From positions 4,673,501 to 4,737,500 of the forward strand of contig JAHRBC010000005.1 in assembly GCA_022702545.1 (NCBI GenBank): a DNA stretch of 64,000 nucleotides. The letters run 5' to 3'. Shown one piece after another: positions 49,261-61,020 of this stretch; within the stretch, counting starts at the first letter, position 1; each line of letters opens with the position of its first letter. The notes beneath the pieces were generated by a model. That model was not told where the DNA came from. It made no database searches and saw only the letters and a program-made list of their open reading frames with translations. Both the position numbers and the translations under genes were made by a program. The DNA comes from Phycomyces nitens (lineage: Eukaryota; Mucoromycota; Mucoromycetes; Mucorales; Phycomycetaceae).

Positions 49261-51010
49261 CACTACAAAAATTGAGTGGTTTCATTCATAGCAAACTACT
49301 ATATCATCTTACCATTAGTAAACTAGAGTTAAACATAATAAACTTTTTTATTTTTTATGGTGATTATAGTATTCAATATGTTCTATTGGATAGAATAATA
49401 AAGTAGAGCCTTTTAGGCATGATATTTGTTTGTGATTTATTTCTACTTCTTATAACTATGTCGTGAAATTAATTGTAGTAGAAATAATAAATAAATCAAT
49501 TATTATCATGGTTATTCTCATAAGAAGAAAGAGAAATATGACTAGTATACTTACAAGTAAAGAGGTTGACCGAAAATAATGAATTGTCTTGTAGCTTTAT
49601 TGTTATTTAACAGCATTGTGTACACTCTTGTTCTATATCTAGACATCTTTTTCAACCTAATAAACTATAAATTACAAAGATATGAAAATGACGGCAGGTA
49701 TATTCTTTTGGATTATCATTTTTATTGCCCGCATTTTATCAGGGCCAAACAGCCTTTTAATACAAAGTATTTATTTTTCCTTTTTATTTTTTATATTATT
49801 TTGTGCCTAAATATTACCGCAAAATATTCTGGTAATTGATTCTTTTCTTTCTCTTGTAAATATATTTTTTACTCAATATATTTTATTATTCATAGATAAC
49901 TGCTTATAAATATATAATTGGGTCTCTCTATTGTACATGGCTGTATATCCAAAGGTAATATTATATTATGCTAAAGCTCTTCTTATTAACCAAATCACTC
50001 TTTTGTATGTAGCTGCAAATTCTATTTTTCTATCCATCTCAATATAATATTCTTAAACCTTTTATATTATAAATATGTCCTCTTTAATAACATCTATCAC
50101 AGATGTCTTGCTATGCTCTTGTATGGATTCCCAATTGAAATTATCTGGCCATTCCAATGGCTATATCTCGTAAGTGAATTAATATTTTAGTATTACATAT
50201 TGTTTATCTACAAATATTAATATATATCTATTAGACAATGATCATTTGTTGGCATATTACAGAGAGTCTATCAAATGTTCTATTTATTATATTAAAAATG
50301 TAAGTATAAGAATGAATGATTTATATAAAAATAATTTACTAACAATCTTCTCTTTTACTTTTAGATAACATTAGCTTTCTCCCAGCCAGGTAAGTATCCT
50401 GGCTCTATTAAGAACCAGTTGATGGTGCCAATCAAGAAATATCGATTGGTAGAATAGATATACCAAAGAAATAATCTAGAGACTAGAATATATAGCGCAA
50501 ATGAATTTTTTTATCAAATAAAACAAAAAATAAAATTTTTCAGAATCTATTGCTCCAAAAAAAAACAACAAACCAGGGAGGCTTGCTTGCATAGAATAAC
50601 TACAATTACCTTGCAATAGTCTACAATCATCCTTGATAGACTGTCAAAACATACTATAAAACCCACTATAAAATATAATGAAAGATAAAACTGGTTGTTT
50701 GTAAGTGGCCAATCTCCTCCAACACAAATTGTCTGTGTATCGTAAAATACAATGCAAAAAAGGGTAGATCGACTAGGAATATATTGTGGCTATAATGTAT
50801 ATTTAAGTTTTGTGCTGTTTGAGGGCATTTAAATATTCTACATTAGATTCTTGTACACCAGTAGGTAGGATGATTCGGTTCCCCCCCCCCATATCTTTTT
50901 AGTCTACTATGGATCATGATGATATATTACCAAAAGCATAGTAAAACTATACAATTAAGTAGCTTATTTTATAAGTTTTATCTACATAATACCCTTAGAC
51001 TTTTGTAGTG
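49261..51010. mobile_element. CACTA-like (EnSpm/CMC) non-autonomous element, 1,750 bp
   Basis: Starts CACTACAAAA at 49261 and ends TTTTGTAGTG at 51010, exact 10-bp inverted ends with the CACTA signature. Read on the minus strand, the flanks are TCG and ACG, compatible with the family's 3-bp target duplication with one base changed. Removing the element and one copy restores LWLVVMAKMG, which aligns without a gap to IWLVITEIKL in the other LINE copy. The interior is AT-rich and no transposase domain is seen, so it is probably a deletion derivative. A spliced-looking small ORF lies at 50075-50457. Confidence 0.85.
50075..50457 (+). CDS. Small three-exon ORF inside the CACTA-like element
   Basis: Exons 50075-50169, 50263-50299 and 50365-50457 give 74 residues. 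Both donors are GTAAGT, acceptors are TTACAG and TTTTAG, and all phases agree. The last exon reads ITLAFSQPGKYPGSIKNQLM and ends IKKYRLVE-stop. The family is not recognised. It may be the tail of a transposon-encoded protein or a captured host fragment. Upstream exons (for example from an ATG at 49937) are possible but not supported. Confidence 0.3.
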
Positions 51011-52811
51011 CGACTAACCAAAGATATATGTGATGAACACGGCCATAGGCCTTTTCTTGGTTTAAAAGGAGCCTGACACAGGGATCCTTGGTGATTTGTC
51101 CATGAGACATGACCAGACGCGTCAACAGTCTATTGTAATCAATAAAACGGTTTGCCATGAAATCTGTTTGAAAAGGTGTGACCAGAGGGCTGTTGCAGCA
51201 TCGAAGGCGGGACGTTAGCATCTTGGTGAATATCTTGGCACCACAATTTATCAGTGAGATCAGATGTCAGCTCAGAAGGAAAGTTGGGTTGCTTGCCTTT
51301 GGGAGCAAAACCAGAACAGTTTCCAGCCACGAAGGAGAAAAAAAAACACCGAGAAGACTATCTTTATACACTTTAATAGCCAGGGTATGGATGGTAGGGT
51401 GAACTAGAACGCGTGTCCACAAGAGATATGGAAGGTCATCCATACCTGGGCTGGAGTTGCTGGGTGTGCCATTAAGTACGTCTAGAAGTTCATCAAGTGT
51501 TACCTGCGAGGTCAAGGGAGCACGGCGTTCAGCAGAGAAGCTGGCTGAAGCTGGGAGGTTGTCCAAGAGGGAGTGCGCTGCAGGCAGATATATAGGTTCT
51601 TGCGAGTACAAAGTCTGATAGAAAGACTGGGTGTGTCCAAACAGGTCTGCTAGTGAAGTGTATGTAACACCACTGTCTGGATCAACTAGAGTTGATATTG
51701 ATTTGGCTACAGATCTTTGTTTGAAAACACGGAAAAAGTATTTGGTAGATGTCTCGCCTTCTTCACACCACTTGATGCCAGATCTAGTAGCGAGAGTGGA
51801 AGCACGAGAGGTTTGGATAGAGACTAACTGGGATTCAATATCGGCGAGAGAAGGTGAAGGTGAGTGGGCCGAGAGCATATTGGGTTGGCGGTGGAGATAT
51901 CTTTCCTGAGAACGGAGGCGACGATGGAATCTTTTCCCATATGGCAGAGCTAGTTGTTTGAGGGCCTGCTTAAAGCAATCCCAGCGAGTTCCAGGAGAAA
52001 GATCAGCAGGGAGAGAATCGGCAGCTTTATCCAAAAAATCGGTAAGGGAGTTGTCAAATTCATCATGGGAGAGGTACTGTGTGTTGAACCGCCAGATTCC
52101 AGGGCCTGAGTGTCGAGATAGAGGGATAGAGACAGCCAACAGACAGTGGTCTGTCCAGGAAGGATTGATAAAGGTAACCTCGGACGATTCAGTGTTTAAA
52201 GAAATGGGGCCGGAAAATATAGTCAATTCAAGTACGTGTGCGGGTGCTATGAAAGGTAGGAATTTGAGGCGAGGTAGGAGGAGTAATAGAATCAATACAA
52301 TTGCCTTGAAGATATCCTTTCCAGGTAGATGGAAGAGTTCGACGCTGGCGGAGATTACAGTTAAAGTCTCCTAGGATAAATGTAGGTAAATATGGTATAA
52401 GGGAAGGAAGAAGGGTAGCGAGTGAAGAAAAGAATGTGCATCGATGGGCAGGGATATTTGGAGCATAAAGAACAACTACACCAAAAGAGTCAATGCGTTG
52501 ATCAGTATGTGTAACCTTGACAGCTAGTGCACGATCATCTGGTGACACGTACAATTATTCAAAGTGGAGAAGGGGATCAAAAGAGATAAGGCCACAGTGC
52601 AAAGTCCAAAGACTTTCCTGGGCTTGGAAGAGAAGGTTCATAGTAGAGTGGTGGGAAGGAAGGAGATGGGTCTCTTGTAGAGCAAGTAAGGAAAGTGAAG
52701 GAGAAAAGGAGCGGAGGTGACGGATAAAGAGACGTTTGGGGAATCGTAGATTAGTGATGGTGGAGAGGAGACCTCGAGCATTCAAGGTTCCTAAGCGGAT
52801 AGACTGTATAG

Positions 52812-53967
52812 TCATTTATGAAGATGGTTGGCTGGACTGATTAGAGGAAAAGTCAAGTTCATGCATAGACGTATTGCCATCAAGGCTTGTGTCTGGACGG
52901 AGAGATCGAGCAAGGACTGGCAGAATTCGTCATCTGCCATGACCAGTCGGGGTACACTATCCTCAGGAAGGGCAATGCCTCGAGCGGCAAACAAGTACTT
53001 GCTGGCATCGGTAACTTGAACATTGGGATCATACATTGGTATGACAATGTCTTTACCAGTGAGGGCAGGGGATCGAGTGGATCCAGCCCTGGATCGACTA
53101 GCCATCAACGACATGGATCGGCGAGGAATTGGCTTGGGAGCCAAAGAGATTGGAGAAGGAGGTGTAGTGTTCGTCGTCAAACTTACAACAGCACTGGGAG
53201 GAAATTGGGGAGTATTAGCAGCTGTCGGGATAGCACGGAGAGCTTCTGCTTCAGTAACCTCTAATTGGAGTTGCTCTTGCTGAAGATGCTCAGTTATCAA
53301 CAGTGTCGGGGTGGGCGGGGTAGTCTCTGGTAGCCATCTCATGTCCCAAGACACCTCAACTCTTACAACAATATTTGTGAGATGGGTGCTTTGTACATGC
53401 GCCCAAAAAGTAGCCTTTCTCACAGCAATACCCACACAAAAGTGGGATATCCTTGGGTCGCAGCTCCACTGCACAGGAAATGAAGCCTTCCAAACGAAGG
53501 CGGCTGGGGAGAGAATTGGGTGTATCTAACCCAGATGTGTCCAGAAGGACGGTAGCTTTACCGCGGAAAGTTCTACTGTGGGAGACGTATGCACGCAATT
53601 GGACAACCTCTTGATACGAATGGAAATCCTCTTTGATGAGTATAAGGTAGTCAGTACTGGAATCCCCAGCACTGATGCGATAAATAGTAACCTTCACAAT
53701 AAGGATATTAGAAGGCAAACTAGTAAAGGTAACAATGCAGGTGTTCTGGTACACCAGACTGTTAGAGGTGGCCTTCACTCGGGTGGCAGGTTGGGTGAAA
53801 AGGGTCTCTGCCAAAAGGGCCTCTGCCAAAAGATCCTTTGAGTGAGTGTAAAGTAAGGTCAACGAGGTTATTTGACCAATGTGGCTAGAGAGGACATTGT
53901 CTACTGCGTTGATAGGAATGAGTTTGTCGAGATTGAACAAAACGCTCGGCGGGTGGATGGTGCTGAC
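52812..53967 (-). pseudogene. LINE ORF1 (gag-like), copy D
   Basis: Parallel to ORF1 of the 10 kb copy. It differs by a TGA at 53358-53356 (TGG in the other copy) inside the cysteine-rich region after SHKYCCKS, and by a frameshift just downstream. A 15-bp in-frame tandem duplication (LLAEA/LLAET) is present near 53810. The frame ends with a TGA at 52814-52812 that overlaps the ORF2 ATG (52815-52813) in an ATGA arrangement, suggesting termination-reinitiation for ORF2 in the intact family. Confidence 0.75.
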
Positions 53968-54196
53968 TCAAGCGGCAGATTCTGGGTCCATTTGGAGGCT
54001 CTGGTCAAAAACACGTATGTGAAGATATGAAGAGACTTGTTCTTCAGACGGAATGGTGTGCTCTGTGCACGGATTGCTGGTCATTGGAACTGGTATGGGT
54101 TGACAGTACTGACCTATGAGTTCGATCCCTCGGGAGTACTCAAACCACCTCTTATTACGAGGATTTGTGTCAATAGAATATTTATTTGTACAAAAT

Positions 54197-54390
54197 ATTT
54201 TTTTAGCTATGAAACGCTGAAATTAAAGATAATTTTGTCCAATAAAAAAAAAGAAACTTTGTAGTTGAGTAAATAGGATGTAGTAAGATTATATCTTTGA
54301 TAAGAAAAAAAAATAAAGAAATGAAAAACAATTCAGCATTCACACTAGTCCAGGGTTATTACGCCACAGTTCAGGATCGTTTTCCCATAA
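54197..54390. other. Short spacer beyond the LINE 5' end
   Basis: AT-rich sequence with A-runs, no coding pattern. Confidence 0.5.
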
Positions 54391-55990
54391 TTATGGTTGG
54401 GTGCTGTCATTCGGAATGTGGAGAATCAATAAAAGGAATACATAGTCGTTCAAAAACGTAAAGGATATAGGCAGAAAGTTAAAAATTTCCATGATAAGTT
54501 TCGCTAAATCATCCAAACGATCAGGTATCTTCATTTTGGCAAGTTCATACAAGACATATAAGCCACTTGAAGGTAACACCAAGATATAAAAGGTGATTTT
54601 TCGACCAATGATCTTGTAAGCCCATAACTCCCATCATCGTTTGCATATTCAGCGCGTTTTTGCAATAATTCGAGACGCATAAAAGGTATCGACAGATGAT
54701 ATGGCAGTTCGAAGCCTAATATGCGGGTTTTCCTTCCCCAAAAACCAATGCTTGACTTTCATTTGATATGCCTTGTAATTTGGTGATACAATGTCAGAAC
54801 GCCAGCACAAACGGTTTTGCTGTTGTTGTTTTTTGCCAAGGTGGTTTCATTTGTTCATCGAAAAGACCTAACAAGAAAGGAAAAATGTACCGAGAGCAGA
54901 ATCCATTTCGTTTGTTTGTTTTGCAAGTGACACACGGGGAAGCTTACTGACCAGTTCAGTTACTGCTTTGACAAACTTATGCTCATCGGCACCAAGATCC
55001 AATTTGAAGAGCTTTATCACAGCCATTTCTCTTGTTATCTTGTTTGCATTAAGGTCTTTGGTGACTTGGATGGTTTCCATGAATATATTGGTAGGCATTA
55101 ATGGCTTTTTGATATCATAGATATCTTCAGCATGTTCAATGGTAGCTTTCAGATTATGCTCGTTGAAAAACAACAAAAGGTCGTCAGGGCATTGATTGGA
55201 GGACAATAATATAATTGAATTGATAGCCAAGGCATGATGTATGTGATCTTCAAGAGAATGTTTCCGTTTATGAGTTAGAACTGACCGTTGAAGCTTATAA
55301 AACGCGGGTGTAGTGTCAAAGCCATGAATCAAGATACGGTCTTCATTGCAGGGAGATACAAATGATATACATGGCAAGTCCAATATAATTCAGTATCAAT
55401 AGAGAATTATTTGTGCGATCCGCCAAATAATTATTAGGCAGCAAATTTAAAGGGCTAAAAAATAAAACTGATCCAATATTTGAATATTATAATCTCGTTT
55501 TCATTCAATATATCCCTTACCTGAGATGTCATCCAAAAGAACAAGCAACAATAGTGAAAGCAGCACCAAGAAGATGCGTCTCAATGAACGTAACCCTTCT
55601 TTGCCTGCCAAAGAAGCCAAGCCTGCGAGAGTTTAAAATATTTTTATAACAAAAAGTCCTTTTTTGGTACCTAATTATAAAATCCGAATAAATAGTTTTC
55701 TAATATCTTTGTCGTTGGTATCATCTTTGACGCTTTGTTTCCTTGATGAATGAGGTTCAGAATCATTGTTTTATTGCTGAGGGAATAGTGGCATGGTTTC
55801 AGAATGGTTATTGATAAAATGGTCTCTTAAATCGTTTAAATCACTAAAGTGAGCATGGCAAGGAGAACAATCAAGGTGCGTTTTGATGTGTGGATGTTTG
55901 CGATCGGCATTGTCATGGCGTCTAATACTAGTGAGTCAATCGGGAAAGTTGACATTGTGCTTCTTCATGTGATTGCGTAGCCTTTAAGGC
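54391..55990 (-). pseudogene. Decayed multi-segment gene of unknown fungal family (C2H2-like N-terminus)
   Basis: The minus strand reads, in order, a C2H2-type finger (CSPCHAHFSDLNDLRDHFIN followed by NH) near 55880, then the longest open block at 55383-54868 (including FDTTPAFYKLQRSVLTHKRK and HALAINSIILLSSNQCPDDL). Further pieces with stops follow: ALVFGEGKPAY, GLQDHWSKNHLLYLGV and LAKMKIPDRLDDLAKLIMEI. Stops and frame changes lie between blocks. Some may be introns, but at least several are true lesions in the downstream third. Domain and function are not recognised. A small plus-strand frame at 55527-55637 lies antisense to it and is not considered a gene. Confidence 0.5.
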
Positions 55991-56602
55991 GCTGAATATG
56001 TTTTAGAATATACAAAGCATGTATTAAAGATTGTAACTAATTGTAGTACGGTAGACGTGTCCACTTGAAAATAAATAAATAAATAAAAATTGTTCCAAAG
56101 TAATGGCAATTGGTGTTGTTGCAAAACAAGAAACCTTGGTCACAAGGGATATGAAGGAAGCCTGTTTATTTATTTATGTATTGGTTTGATAGCCCGTGGG
56201 CTCGGGACTACCATTTTCATCTTTACATAAAAGTATTGAAAGAAAATAATACTCGCTTCAATTTATGTTTTTCAGGTGCCAAGAAGCACGACGTGATTTC
56301 TAAAAATATGAAATTGATTTTGATTGGCCTGTGATATTACTTGTTGTAAGCACTGTAAATGGCAATGAAATATGCCCCGCATTTATTTGTCTGTGAAGCC
56401 CATCGATTTCTCAGATTATATTCTACCCCATTTTCCAGACCCAGTCTTCAAAATGTAGTACATAGTGTGACGTTTGGTTTAAATGAATCCCCACCCGATT
56501 CACATTTGTATACATGTTTGTTTTCTTTCTCTTTCTCTCTTCAATCCATTCTCATACCCATCCATTGGTCTTTTTCATTGTACATCTTTATTATATCCAC
56601 CA
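55991..56602. other. bZIP gene upstream region
   Basis: AT-rich spacer ending in a C/T-rich tract (56520-56600) directly before the bZIP ATG, as is common for fungal promoters and 5' UTRs. An upstream in-frame ATG at 56483 exists, but its extra residues are hydrophobic and translate the pyrimidine tract, so it is less likely to be the start. Confidence 0.5.
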
Positions 56603-58476
56603 ATGTCAGCATCAGAAGACATGGACATGTCAGAGTCCTATTTCGATGACTCCATGAGTCAAGAAACCCTTGATCCTCAACCGCCTCTACCCCAAACAAA
56701 AGAACCCATCAAGATCAGAAAAAAGCCAGGTCGCAAACCCAATCCAGCCTCCCCAGCCCTTCGAAAGGCTCAGAACAGAGCTGCCCAAAGAGCATTCAGA
56801 GAGCGTAAAGAAAGACACATGCGCGACCTCGAGGCCACAATCAAACAAGTGAGAGAGCAGCGTGAAAAGGCCTATGGGGATAATGAACACCTAAAAAGCG
56901 AGAATGAGGTTCTAAAGTGCGAAAATTGGTACCTCAAGGGAATCGTTCTCACTCTCCAACTCGTCTGCTACCAAAACAATCTCGTCATCCCTCAGCATTC
57001 ACCACACATCAATGACCAATGTCTGGGGGTATTAGCCCAGTCCAGTTCGGCTCCCATCGCGGCCTATGTAAAACTCAACGCAAACAACAAGCTGCCCATA
57101 GTCCCAAAGTTTCTAGGTCTACACAACCGCAAACAGCGGGATGGCTGTCTATCGTCGGGTTCAATCATCATTACCCAGGACGGCGTCCACCCACAAAAAG
57201 AGCACATTAAATCAACAAATAGTTCTGCCTGGAAGGACTTTATACATTCATCTGTACACAGAAACCCAATCACACACCCCCACCATAATTCGGAGGCCCA
57301 TGAAAACCCGTCCTTCTCTAATCTTCCTGACCTTTCACCTGTATCTGTACCGGAATCCCCGGCTAGCCTTCATGGCGACTCCAACATGTATACAAGTCCC
57401 GTGGAAGCCACAGAACCTCATATAGAACCCTATTTAGCCCACCCAACAAAACTCCCAAACGAACCGCTGACATCCAACCTCGCTGCCATTCAGACACTCC
57501 GTCTGAGGTTAAGGCTACAGTCGGCATGCATTAGTATGAAGTCAATCCCTTTTGCTATTCAACCGACTCTGCTACAGGTAACAGACACACTTGGAGGACG
57601 TCTGTCTAACACCTGTCAATAGCTTACTGTCCCTCACGACCCTCGTATTGATCTTATTCCCACCCCACACATGCGGGACCGAATGATCCTATTTCAACAC
57701 CAATTCGATCTCGATGACTGCTTTCGCTGTCTACTTGGGTCCTCTGTGTTCCATGGAGATGATCCTGCAATTGCTGGAAACTGGGAGCTTCCTCAGGAGT
57801 TCTTTGATAAATTTTGGTTCCTGACCATTGACTATGATTTACGCCGCACAACCAACCGATGGAGAAGGCTACAGGGCCTAAAAGACCTCGAGACATTTGA
57901 TAACCCGGTTGACTCCCATACTCCGCATGCCTCTTCTATTTATCCGCCCCGTACAGATACTTCCAATTTGACAAACACACTACAATCCCAGGGCCCAATG
58001 ATGATCAACGACCTTTCATCGTTTCTTGGTATTGATTTTAGATCCTTGACACAGCCCTCCAAACCAGATCCTCAGATGGAGTCTTCTTTGGACTCTTCCA
58101 GATCCTCAATTTCTACTGACTCTAGTAAAACAAACCAATCCCAGTCAATGACAAGCGAAAGAATATCATCAGATACAACTCCTCCTACCTTGACACCCAT
58201 TCGTCTTACTAATGGTTATGCAGGTTACTCTCCCTACGCTCAAGCACCCCCCATTTTAAAACAACATCAACCCCAAAGCCACCAAAACCAATATATTCAT
58301 AATAACCCGTCACATTCGCTGCCCATACTACAGAACTTTGGCTCTTGGGAAGCGTTTATTCGAGAACCAAATGAATATGGTAATCAGTGTGATCTTGCCT
58401 ACATATTTTCTTTAACACTTCATTAGGCATCAACCTACCTGACTTTACACTTGACGATCAGCTTAACCATACTTGA
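56603..58476 (+). CDS. AP-1-like bZIP transcription factor with C-terminal DUF3425-like region
   Basis: Exons 56603-57577, 57623-58379 and 58427-58476 give 593 residues in phase. The basic region at about 53-72 (KAQNRAAQRAFRERKERH) carries the NxxAQxAFR signature of fungal Pap1/Yap1-type factors and is followed by a leucine zipper (L97, L104, L111). The middle is Pro/Ser/His-rich. The second exon begins with a region (IDLIPTPHMRDRMILF ... NWELPQEFFDKFWFLTIDYD) resembling the DUF3425 domain of many fungal bZIPs. Yap1-type redox Cys-rich domains are not evident. The last small exon adds GINLPDFTLDDQLNHT. Targets are unknown. Confidence 0.85.
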
Positions 58477-59269
58477 TTCTCTACACGCATCTAAACACCC
58501 TTTTGTTCTTTCGCTGTATTCTCCCCTCTAAAAATCCTTCTCTGTACCTATAATCTACATCTATTCCTAATATGTATATCTTTTTTTTTCTTGAAAAAAA
58601 AAAAAAAACAAAAAAAACACACACATTTGAAAAATAGACCTATTTATGCTGACTCTATAATTATATCCCAAAAAAGGATATGTGTTATACAGAGACTGGA
58701 GTAAACTGGTTCCGACAAATCTGTTATACAGATTATGAGTTTTCAAAAAGTTCAAAAGACAAATATGAATAGAATATTATTTTATGATACATCATTATAA
58801 TAACATCTTTAGATGATTTAAAATGATAAAAAAGCAATATTCCAAGATGTTTATAAACATCACTAAGAATTATTATAGGTAATGGACAATACAAAATAGA
58901 ATATAAATAATGTACATTATTCAAGAGCTCTAGAGAAAAATCCCGCCAAAAAAAAAGCATGGCAATTTTTGTAGGATATCATGCTGAAGGAAGCCAAAGG
59001 AACATACCACATTAATATTACAATTGGATATAAACGTTTTGATTTCCCATCTTCTTTTCTCTTTACATTTACAGATATATTTTTCCCAAATCTCATATAA
59101 AATGAAGGATTACCTTGACGCAAACAGCATTAGCCAAGCAAATGAACAATATCAGCAAGACCGTGATAATTACTTACACAAGGAGTAAAAGATTATACTT
59201 GGACTGAACAAAATATACTGTAGAGGTATCCCACTTCCAGTAGGTGGGTTATTCAATATGTTTCAATAT
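58477..59269. other. Spacer downstream of the bZIP gene
   Basis: Contains a poly-T/poly-A pair near 58580-58610 and AT-rich DNA. No gene seen. Confidence 0.55.
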
Positions 59270-60285
59270 TGGTAATTTGTGTTAATGTTTCAATCTACGA
59301 TTATGCTGGATACAACATACCTGCCTCAGCTTCCTCCTCTCATCGACATGTTCGTCCTTAGTGACTACCGATGTAGACACCGTCAACGTTCCTCAACTCT
59401 CCATCGCGGATGCCTTCTATCTCTCTCTCCAAGGGGTTTTTTGATCTCCAAGTCAAACAGCAAACTCCAGAGACGAGAAAAAAAATAAAATACGGAGATA
59501 CTAGAGAAAGATCGCTGACAACACCACACAATACCAGCCATAGTTTGTACACCTTCTTGACAGTCCCTTACAGCACAATTACCTACCATTGGTACCCCCT
59601 CTCGACCTCTCTCCTCTCACAAGAAGTATAGCTATGGGCAAAAAATCCATATATAACGCCGCAACATCTGACTTCCGTCGCTACATATAGCCGCAAACAC
59701 AGACACCCAACATCCCTCGTGATGCGTGGAAGCGTTTCTGGAAACTTAGAGTCCCTCACGACAGCCGTACAGTCTGGTGGAAATCCTTTTGGGGCGATTG
59801 CCTACCAGAGCCTTTGTCTTTCAGAAGACCACCAATTTCGTTGAGGATGATCTCTGTACTATTTGTCAGATGGAAGAAGACACACCAGAGCACTTCCTCA
59901 TTACTTGCAATCGGGAAAGACTCGTATGGAGTGTAGTCCTATCCAAAGTGTGTCCGCGCTGGTCGCTAACACAGATCAACACTCTTCTTACCACTTTGGA
60001 ATACACTGACCCAACAATTTCTAGAGATACACAAGCTCTCATTGTTGCATCTACCTTACACGCAATCTGGTGTGCTCACTGGACATACGTTATAGATGAC
60101 TAACCTTTTATCCCTGGCGTGATCGCAGCCAAGGTACTCGTTGTCATCCAACGTTTTGTAGACTAGTTTTTTCTATTTTCCCTCTCTCGCTTTCTACTTG
60201 TCATACATAGCATCCCCATAAGTTTTTCTTTGGCATAAAAAGCCAATTTCTCAGTACCAGTTACTGAAGCCGACCAATAAATACA
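59270..60285 (+). mobile_element. LINE 3'-end fragment (second family)
   Basis: The plus strand encodes the post-RT region (MGKKSIYNAATSDFRRYI near 59633) and RTVWWKSFWGDCLPTRAF, then the zinc finger CTICQMEEDTPEHFLITC and a terminal block ending AIWCAHWTYVIDD-stop at 60101-60103. It has a frameshift and stops upstream. The 3' UTR ends ACCAATAAATACAAAAAAAG near 60285, a poly-A-like tail. Overall organisation equals the 9.7 kb family, but the sequence is clearly different. Confidence 0.8.
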
Positions 60286-60369
60286 AAAAAAGGATTTTTC
60301 ATGTTCAATTTTTTACGTTTTGTTCAAATATTTTTGAGACTTTTTGACGAACATATCCAATGATGCTTA

Positions 60370-61020
60370 TTAAAAAAATGAACAAAGCGCGGTATTTTAC
60401 GGTTGATCAGGCCTATTGATTGAATCTTCTCCGTCGTTTTCTGGCTAATAACCGGCTGTTTGGATCTTCTGGGAGGAGACTCCCCAACCTGAGTCGGATG
60501 CGTCAAAGTGTATTGTAATTGTTGGTGATGGTATTGGCTTTCTTATCGAAAGCCCGTTTACGGTATCTCCTTTTTCCATTTACCGTATCAGTCCCTTTTG
60601 GTTTCTTGCGATAATGGACAATGTGCTTCCCATCTTGAAAACTTTTCTTGAAGTGATTTGGAGAGGTCTCTCTGTAAGTACATGTTGTGTAGGAATGATT
60701 TTTCTATTGCTGGAATCATCGCCGTCACTTTCCCTATCAAGCTGGTAACCCATCGGCATGATCTCACTTGTGTGAAGGCTTGTTTGATCCGGGTGTTCAA
60801 GTTGGACATATTCTTGCTCGGCACCTTTATTTCCATCCTCTTGGTATTGAATAGAAAGCCTAGTAATTCCTGTTTGTATGAAGGTGTTAATACACTCTTC
60901 TGCCAGTTGATCAGATAGCCCAGAGAAGTTAGGTGCCTTATCATCTGAGATGACTGTTGTTCCATATCCAACTTGGTTTTTGCCAGAATGCATATGTCGT
61001 CCAAGTACAAACTCAGTCCC
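60370..61020 (-). mobile_element. DIRS-like retrotransposon fragment (RT end and RNase H start)
   Basis: The minus strand begins at the RT catalytic motif LYLDDICILAKTKLD and continues with LTSLGYLINWQKSVL, QELLGFLFNTKRMEI and LIGKVTAMIPAIEKSFLH. These match the thumb region of DIRS/Ngaro-type reverse transcriptases rather than LINE or Ty3 types. After a frame change comes IHFDASDSGWGVSSQKIQTA, the start of the RNase H domain with its first catalytic Asp. It is cut at both ends. No tyrosine recombinase or terminal repeats are in the window. Confidence 0.75.

Larger units (their letters stand above)
48742..52815 (-). pseudogene. LINE ORF2 (endonuclease-RT), copy D, interrupted
   Basis: Starts at 52815 with MTIQSIRLGTLNARGLLS and ALQETHL, the APE-type endonuclease. 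FILGDFNCNL (52400s) and a DH-type end (INPSWTDHCLL) follow. Then come the linker IKWCEEGE, and RT motifs LLNQEKAYGRVH upstream and RGLRQGDPLSP plus AYADDLLGF downstream of the DNA element at 49261-51010. Lesions are TAA at 52557-52555 (CAA in the other copy) and a frameshift near 52240. The downstream catalytic YADD is intact as a motif. Confidence 0.85.
48742..54196 (-). mobile_element. LINE copy D, 5'-complete, 3'-deleted, split by a CACTA-like element
   Basis: Same family as the copy at 9774-15502. The 5' end (54196) begins with the identical ATTTTGTACAAATA sequence. ORF1 and ORF2 follow on the minus strand, but the element stops within the post-RT region (GFPLSS-like segment near 48750) and lacks the zinc finger and 3' UTR. 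Loss of the 3' end cannot come from ordinary target-primed insertion, so a later deletion is likely. A 1,750-bp DNA transposon sits inside the reverse-transcriptase domain. About 3.7 kb is LINE sequence proper. Confidence 0.88.

Noticed and set aside
55527..55637. Plus-strand ORF of 36 codons (begins MSSKRTSNNSESSTKKM)
   Set aside because: Antisense to the decayed gene at 54391-55990; low-complexity and basic; not supported as a gene.
56483..56602. Upstream in-frame ATG extending the bZIP protein by 40 residues
   Set aside because: The extension translates a pyrimidine-rich 5' leader into hydrophobic sequence; the ATG at 56603 gives a normal acidic N-terminus.
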